Assembly: GCA_934659445.1 (NCBI GenBank) | Contig: CAKUHV010000075.1 | Location: 1 to 8,853, forward strand | Length of the DNA stretch: 8,853 nt | Origin: an uncultured Oscillospiraceae bacterium | GTDB taxonomy: Bacteria; Bacillota; Clostridia; Oscillospirales; Oscillospiraceae | Direction of reading: 5' to 3' | Part shown: positions 6,979 to 8,853 of the stretch, in pieces | Layout of the letters: each line of letters opens with the position of its first letter | Position numbering within the stretch: the stretch's first letter is position 1 | Translations under genes and position numbers: made by a program | The notes under the pieces: generated by a model | Seen by the model: only the letters and a program-made list of their open reading frames with translations | Databases searched by the model: none | What the model was told of the DNA's origin: nothing

Positions 6979-8034
6979 TTATTCCAGACCCGCCGACTCG
7001 AAGGCGGACGCGGGCAGCACGTCGCTCAGCTCCATGAGCACGGGGGACAGGCCGCCGCCGGTTTGCAGGATGGGGGAGCGCACAGGCACGTTGGGGGAGG
7101 GCATGGGCCCCGTGGGCAGACACATGGCCGCCAGCAGGCCGTTTTCCTCCGGCCGCCACAGCAGCGCCCCCCGGTGCAGGGATATGATGTGCTGGATCAC
7201 GGCCAGCCCCATCCCCGCCCCCTTGCCGGGCAGGGGGAGCGGTCCGGTGGAGGTGAGGGTGAGCAGCTCGTCCAGCTGACGGGGGGTCAGAGCGCCCCCC
7301 TGACGCAGCAGAAGGATGGCCTGTCCGGGCCGCTGGAGCAGGCGCAGCACCAGCTCCCTTCTGGGGCTGTTCTTGGCGGCGTTGGACAGCAGCCCCAGCA
7401 CCGCGATGGGCAGCAGCTCGGGGTCGCCGGGGATCAGCAGAGAGCCCGCCCCCCCGCGGTAGGTCAGGGCGACGTCCCCCTCGCTGAGCAGGGCGCCCGC
7501 CTCGCCGGACAGCTGGGTGCACAGCCGGGCCAGATCCAGCGGGATGAGATGGGGGACGATCTCCCCCTGCTGGGCGCGGGAGAGATACTCCAGATTCCGG
7601 TTCATCCGGCACAGCTGGTAAAAGCTCTGGCGGAAGGCTGCCAGATGATACAGCGTATCGCTGTCCGCCCGGCGCTCCAGCACGGGGGTGAGCTGCCGGA
7701 ATTCCAGCAGCAGGTCGTTCTGCACCTGCCGCAGCTGCCGGGTAAAGCCCTCCAGCTGGGCGGAGGTGAGGGCCGTCTGCGCCGCCGGGGCCAGCAGCAC
7801 CCGGCCGCTGCCCTGCTGACAGGTCAGATGGAAGGAAAAGCTGGTCTGTCCCCAGGAAAAAGAGCCGCTTTGGGACTGGGGCTCGTCCCCTGCGGGCAGA
7901 TGGAGCGGAGCGGGGTCCCCCGGCTCGAGTCCGGGCAGCAGCCGCCGGGCCGCCGCGTTCAGAGCGGACACCGCCCCGTGCTCCAGGTCGAAGGCGGCCT
8001 GGGGGATCTGATCTAAGGAAGAGGACTGGGACAT
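6979..8034 (-). CDS. Soluble degenerate histidine-kinase-like protein
   Basis: The preferred ATG at 8034 has GGGAGG 6 bases upstream and gives 351 residues; an ATG 20 codons earlier (8094) lacks a ribosome site. There is no signal peptide or membrane segment. Residues 10-85 may be a small PAS-like input domain, 90-155 a helical dimerisation-like region (QLEGFTRQLRQVQNDLLLEF, FYQLCRMNRNLEYLSR), and 165-308 a GHKL ATPase-like domain: N-box LLSNAAKNSP (215-224) and G2 box GKGAGMGLAVIQHI (270-283). No His lies where the H-box should be (LLLEFRQLTPV), and the G1 DxGxG loop reads LRQGGALTP, without the adenine-contacting Asp. It therefore looks like a pseudokinase or sensory scaffold rather than an autokinase. 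No response regulator is adjacent. The last 40 residues are a proline/glycine-rich tail. Confidence 0.78.
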   Translation of the reverse strand: MSQSSSLDQIPQAAFDLEHGAVSALNAAARRLLPGLEPGDPAPLHLPAGDEPQSQSGSFSWGQTSFSFHLTCQQGSGRVLLAPAAQTALTSAQLEGFTRQLRQVQNDLLLEFRQLTPVLERRADSDTLYHLAAFRQSFYQLCRMNRNLEYLSRAQQGEIVPHLIPLDLARLCTQLSGEAGALLSEGDVALTYRGGAGSLLIPGDPELLPIAVLGLLSNAAKNSPRRELVLRLLQRPGQAILLLRQGGALTPRQLDELLTLTSTGPLPLPGKGAGMGLAVIQHIISLHRGALLWRPEENGLLAAMCLPTGPMPSPNVPVRSPILQTGGGLSPVLMELSDVLPASAFESAGLE

Positions 8035-8107
8035 GAAGTACCTCCCGCGGCCAGGGGCCGCTCTTTCTTTTTCGGGATGCGCGGCGGCGGGCAATGCTCC
8101 GGAGCAT
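8035..8107 (-). promoter_or_regulatory. Structured leader of the kinase-like gene
   Basis: A hairpin GCGGCC / GGCCGC with a 3-base loop at 8047-8061 ends directly against the GGGAGG ribosome site, so it could tune translation. Further upstream is a 14-bp perfect palindrome, ATGCTCCGGAGCAT (8094-8107), which could be a dimer binding site. On the plus strand the hairpin is followed by TCTTTCTTTTT and would be terminator-like, but no plus-strand gene precedes it. Confidence 0.45.
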
Positions 8108-8162
8108 GGGGACGGAGATAGTGTGTCTTCCGCAGGCCGTGCTGCAGCATCAAATTATTACC

Positions 8163-8191
8163 AGTATAACAAAAAAAGCGGGGCGGAACAA
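8163..8191 (-). promoter_or_regulatory. Extended -10 promoter for the kinase-like gene
   Basis: On the minus strand TGT-TATACT (8163-8171) forms an extended -10, with TTGTTC (8186-8191) 17 bases upstream as a weak -35. It leaves a leader of about 120 bases before the ATG at 8034. Confidence 0.55.
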
Positions 8192-8441
8192 GGGGCAAAG
8201 AGCAGAGAAGTGTAAAAACAGGCACAGGAGCCGCGCAGAAGGGAGAAAAAAGGGGACAGGTCAGCGGAAAAGGGCCGCCGCCGGGCGTGGACCGCCGGGT
8301 TGCCGCCGCCGGAGCACCCTTAAAGCCACGTCAGCGCGGGGCGAAAGTGACGTTAGCCGGGACCAAAGGGAGGCGGGACGGAAATAAAGGGAAAAGGAAA
8401 GCGGGAAAAGGCGGGGAAAATATGCGCAAAACCAAAAAATT
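8192..8441. other. Gene-free purine-rich stretch upstream of gap
   Basis: No credible gene is seen. The plus strand is unusually purine-rich; 8365-8420 has 51 purines in 56 bases and five runs of GGG or more. In the middle are GC-rich dyads and ACGTCA (8328-8333) facing TGACGT (8348-8353), which could close a hairpin. Short plus-strand open frames here are Lys/Arg/Gly-rich and look like artefacts of the base bias. A structured or non-coding RNA cannot be excluded, but I recognise no known riboswitch. Confidence 0.4.
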
Positions 8442-8442
8442 T

Positions 8443-8458
8443 GTGCAAATTATTGCGC
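8443..8458. promoter_or_regulatory. Possible operator dyad upstream of the gap promoter
   Basis: GTGCAA-ATTA-TTGCGC is an inverted repeat with one mismatch, and a further half-site GCGCAAA lies at 8424-8430. It ends 9 bases before the proposed -35, a usual place for an activator or redox/carbon regulator. The regulator cannot be named. Confidence 0.4.
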
Positions 8459-8467
8459 TTTTTCCCC

Positions 8468-8497
8468 TATACAAAAATCGTGAAGATGGGGTATAAT
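8468..8497 (+). promoter_or_regulatory. Sigma-A promoter of gap
   Basis: TATAAT at 8492-8497 is a perfect -10. TATACA at 8468-8473, 18 bases upstream, matches four of six -35 positions. The start near 8504 leaves a leader of about 140 bases before the gap ATG. Confidence 0.65.
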
Positions 8498-8504
8498 ATG
8501 GACG

Positions 8505-8564
8505 CCTTCAGTTGACAGAGACGGATGAGTACGCCGGTGCGCGTCCGGCTCTGTCAACTGAGGG
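8505..8564 (+). promoter_or_regulatory. Long hairpin at the 5' end of the gap mRNA
   Basis: The arms 8505-8520 and 8549-8564 pair over 16 positions with one G-T (TCAGTTGACAGAG / CTCTGTCAACTGA is perfect), and the loop has a further CGGA / TCCG match. It begins about at the predicted transcription start and has no T tract, so a 5' stabiliser or translational control element is more likely than a terminator. A smaller GTCCG / CGGAC dyad follows at about 8591-8607. Confidence 0.6.
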
Positions 8565-8645
8565 CTACCCAACGGCAGCCATTTCCCCCGTGTCCGGCCT
8601 GCACGGACAGTCCGGGGAGTTTGAAAAAGAAAGGAAGCAATAGTT

Positions 8646-8853
8646 ATGAGCATCAAAGTCGGTATCAACGGATTTGGCCGTATCGGCCGTATGGTCTTCC
8701 GGGCCAGCCTGAATCATCCCGAGATCGAGATCGTGGGCATCAACGACCTGTGCCCCGCCGAGTATCTGGCCTATATGCTGAAGTACGACACCATGCACGG
8801 CAAGTGCGAGGCTGAGATCTCCTCCACCGAGAAGGCCATTGTGGTCAACGGCA
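8646..8853 (+). CDS. gap: Glyceraldehyde-3-phosphate dehydrogenase, N-terminal part
   Basis: The first 69 residues are visible; the gene runs off the window. GAPDH oxidises glyceraldehyde-3-phosphate to 1,3-bisphosphoglycerate with NAD+ in glycolysis. Evidence is the Rossmann start [17 protein letters not shown] (GxGxxG loop), [18 protein letters not shown] (Asn-Asp at the end of the second strand, then the conserved helix) and YDTMHGK. The catalytic SCTTNC motif lies beyond the window. The ATG is preceded by AAAGGAAG 8 bases upstream and by a long structured leader. Which paralogue (glycolytic or gluconeogenic) cannot be decided, but the strong -10 and leader hairpin suit a highly expressed glycolytic copy. 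Confidence 0.96.
   Translation, partial: MSIKVGINGFGRIGRMVFRASLNHPEIEIVGINDLCPAEYLAYMLKYDTMHGKCEAEISSTEKAIVVNG

Noticed and set aside
6794..8107. Minus-strand open frame of 437 codons overlapping the kinase-like gene in another frame
   Set aside because: It is Ala/Gly/Arg/Pro-rich, runs through the terminator and repeat block, and conflicts with the frame that holds the N-box and G2 motifs.
8322..8366. Cyclic-di-GMP riboswitch-like fragment (AAAGCCAC ... TAGCCGGGACC)
   Set aside because: The words resemble the 3' half of a GEMM element, but the conserved GGGCAAACC-type 5' half and tetraloop receptor are not visible.
8422..8496. A 24-residue open frame (MRKTKKFVQ...) before gap
   Set aside because: Its stop overlaps the perfect -10 TATAAT and the frame crosses the operator-like dyad and -35, so it is most likely regulatory DNA.
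8505..8564. Invertible promoter flanked by inverted repeats
   Set aside because: The enclosed segment is only 28 bases, no -10 lies at proper distance from either TTGACA, and no recombinase gene is nearby; an RNA hairpin explains it better.

Overview
The window looks like chromosome of a GC-rich, spore-forming Firmicute of the Oscillospiraceae / Flavonifractor type. This is inferred from spoIIP, the asnS C-terminus, a LytTR/DUF3021 pair, strong GGAGG ribosome binding sites, and intergenic spaces packed with GC-rich hairpin repeats. I see no phage, plasmid, transposase, CRISPR array, rRNA or tRNA.

Layout. 1-150: repeats downstream of a minus-strand two-CBS-domain protein (151-579). A short divergent promoter region separates it from spoIIP (700-1824, +), which has a TTG start and a good sigma-E-like promoter. 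spoIIP converges on a minus-strand exported GDPD-family phosphodiesterase (1907-2725) across two back-to-back hairpins. 2726-3171 is a 446-base gene-free block of repeats, with the asnS terminator and a second exact copy of the last 33 sense bases of asnS. asnS (3172-4566, -) follows with a recognisable sigma-A promoter. 4567-5132 is promoter plus repeats. 5133-6693 is a tight three-gene operon (+): LytTR regulator, eight-helix membrane protein with a DUF3021-like first half, and a 92-residue membrane protein. 6694-6978 is repeats and a terminator. A soluble, degenerate histidine-kinase-like protein (6979-8034, -) is followed by a 611-base divergent intergenic region and the start of gap (8646 to beyond the window, +).

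The genes do not form one pathway: sporulation (spoIIP), translation (asnS), glycolysis (gap), and small regulatory units (CBS protein, LytTR operon, kinase-like protein). The LytTR regulator and the two membrane proteins are very likely one unit, because the first two overlap by ATGA and the third starts two bases after the second stops.

I found no convincing undescribed multi-gene system. The best leads are the enlarged DUF3021-type operon with its probable CTG start, the kinase-like protein lacking a phospho-acceptor histidine and a normal G1 box, the duplicated asnS 3' end around a hairpin array, and the structured gap control region. All calls come from reading the sequence; no database search was run.
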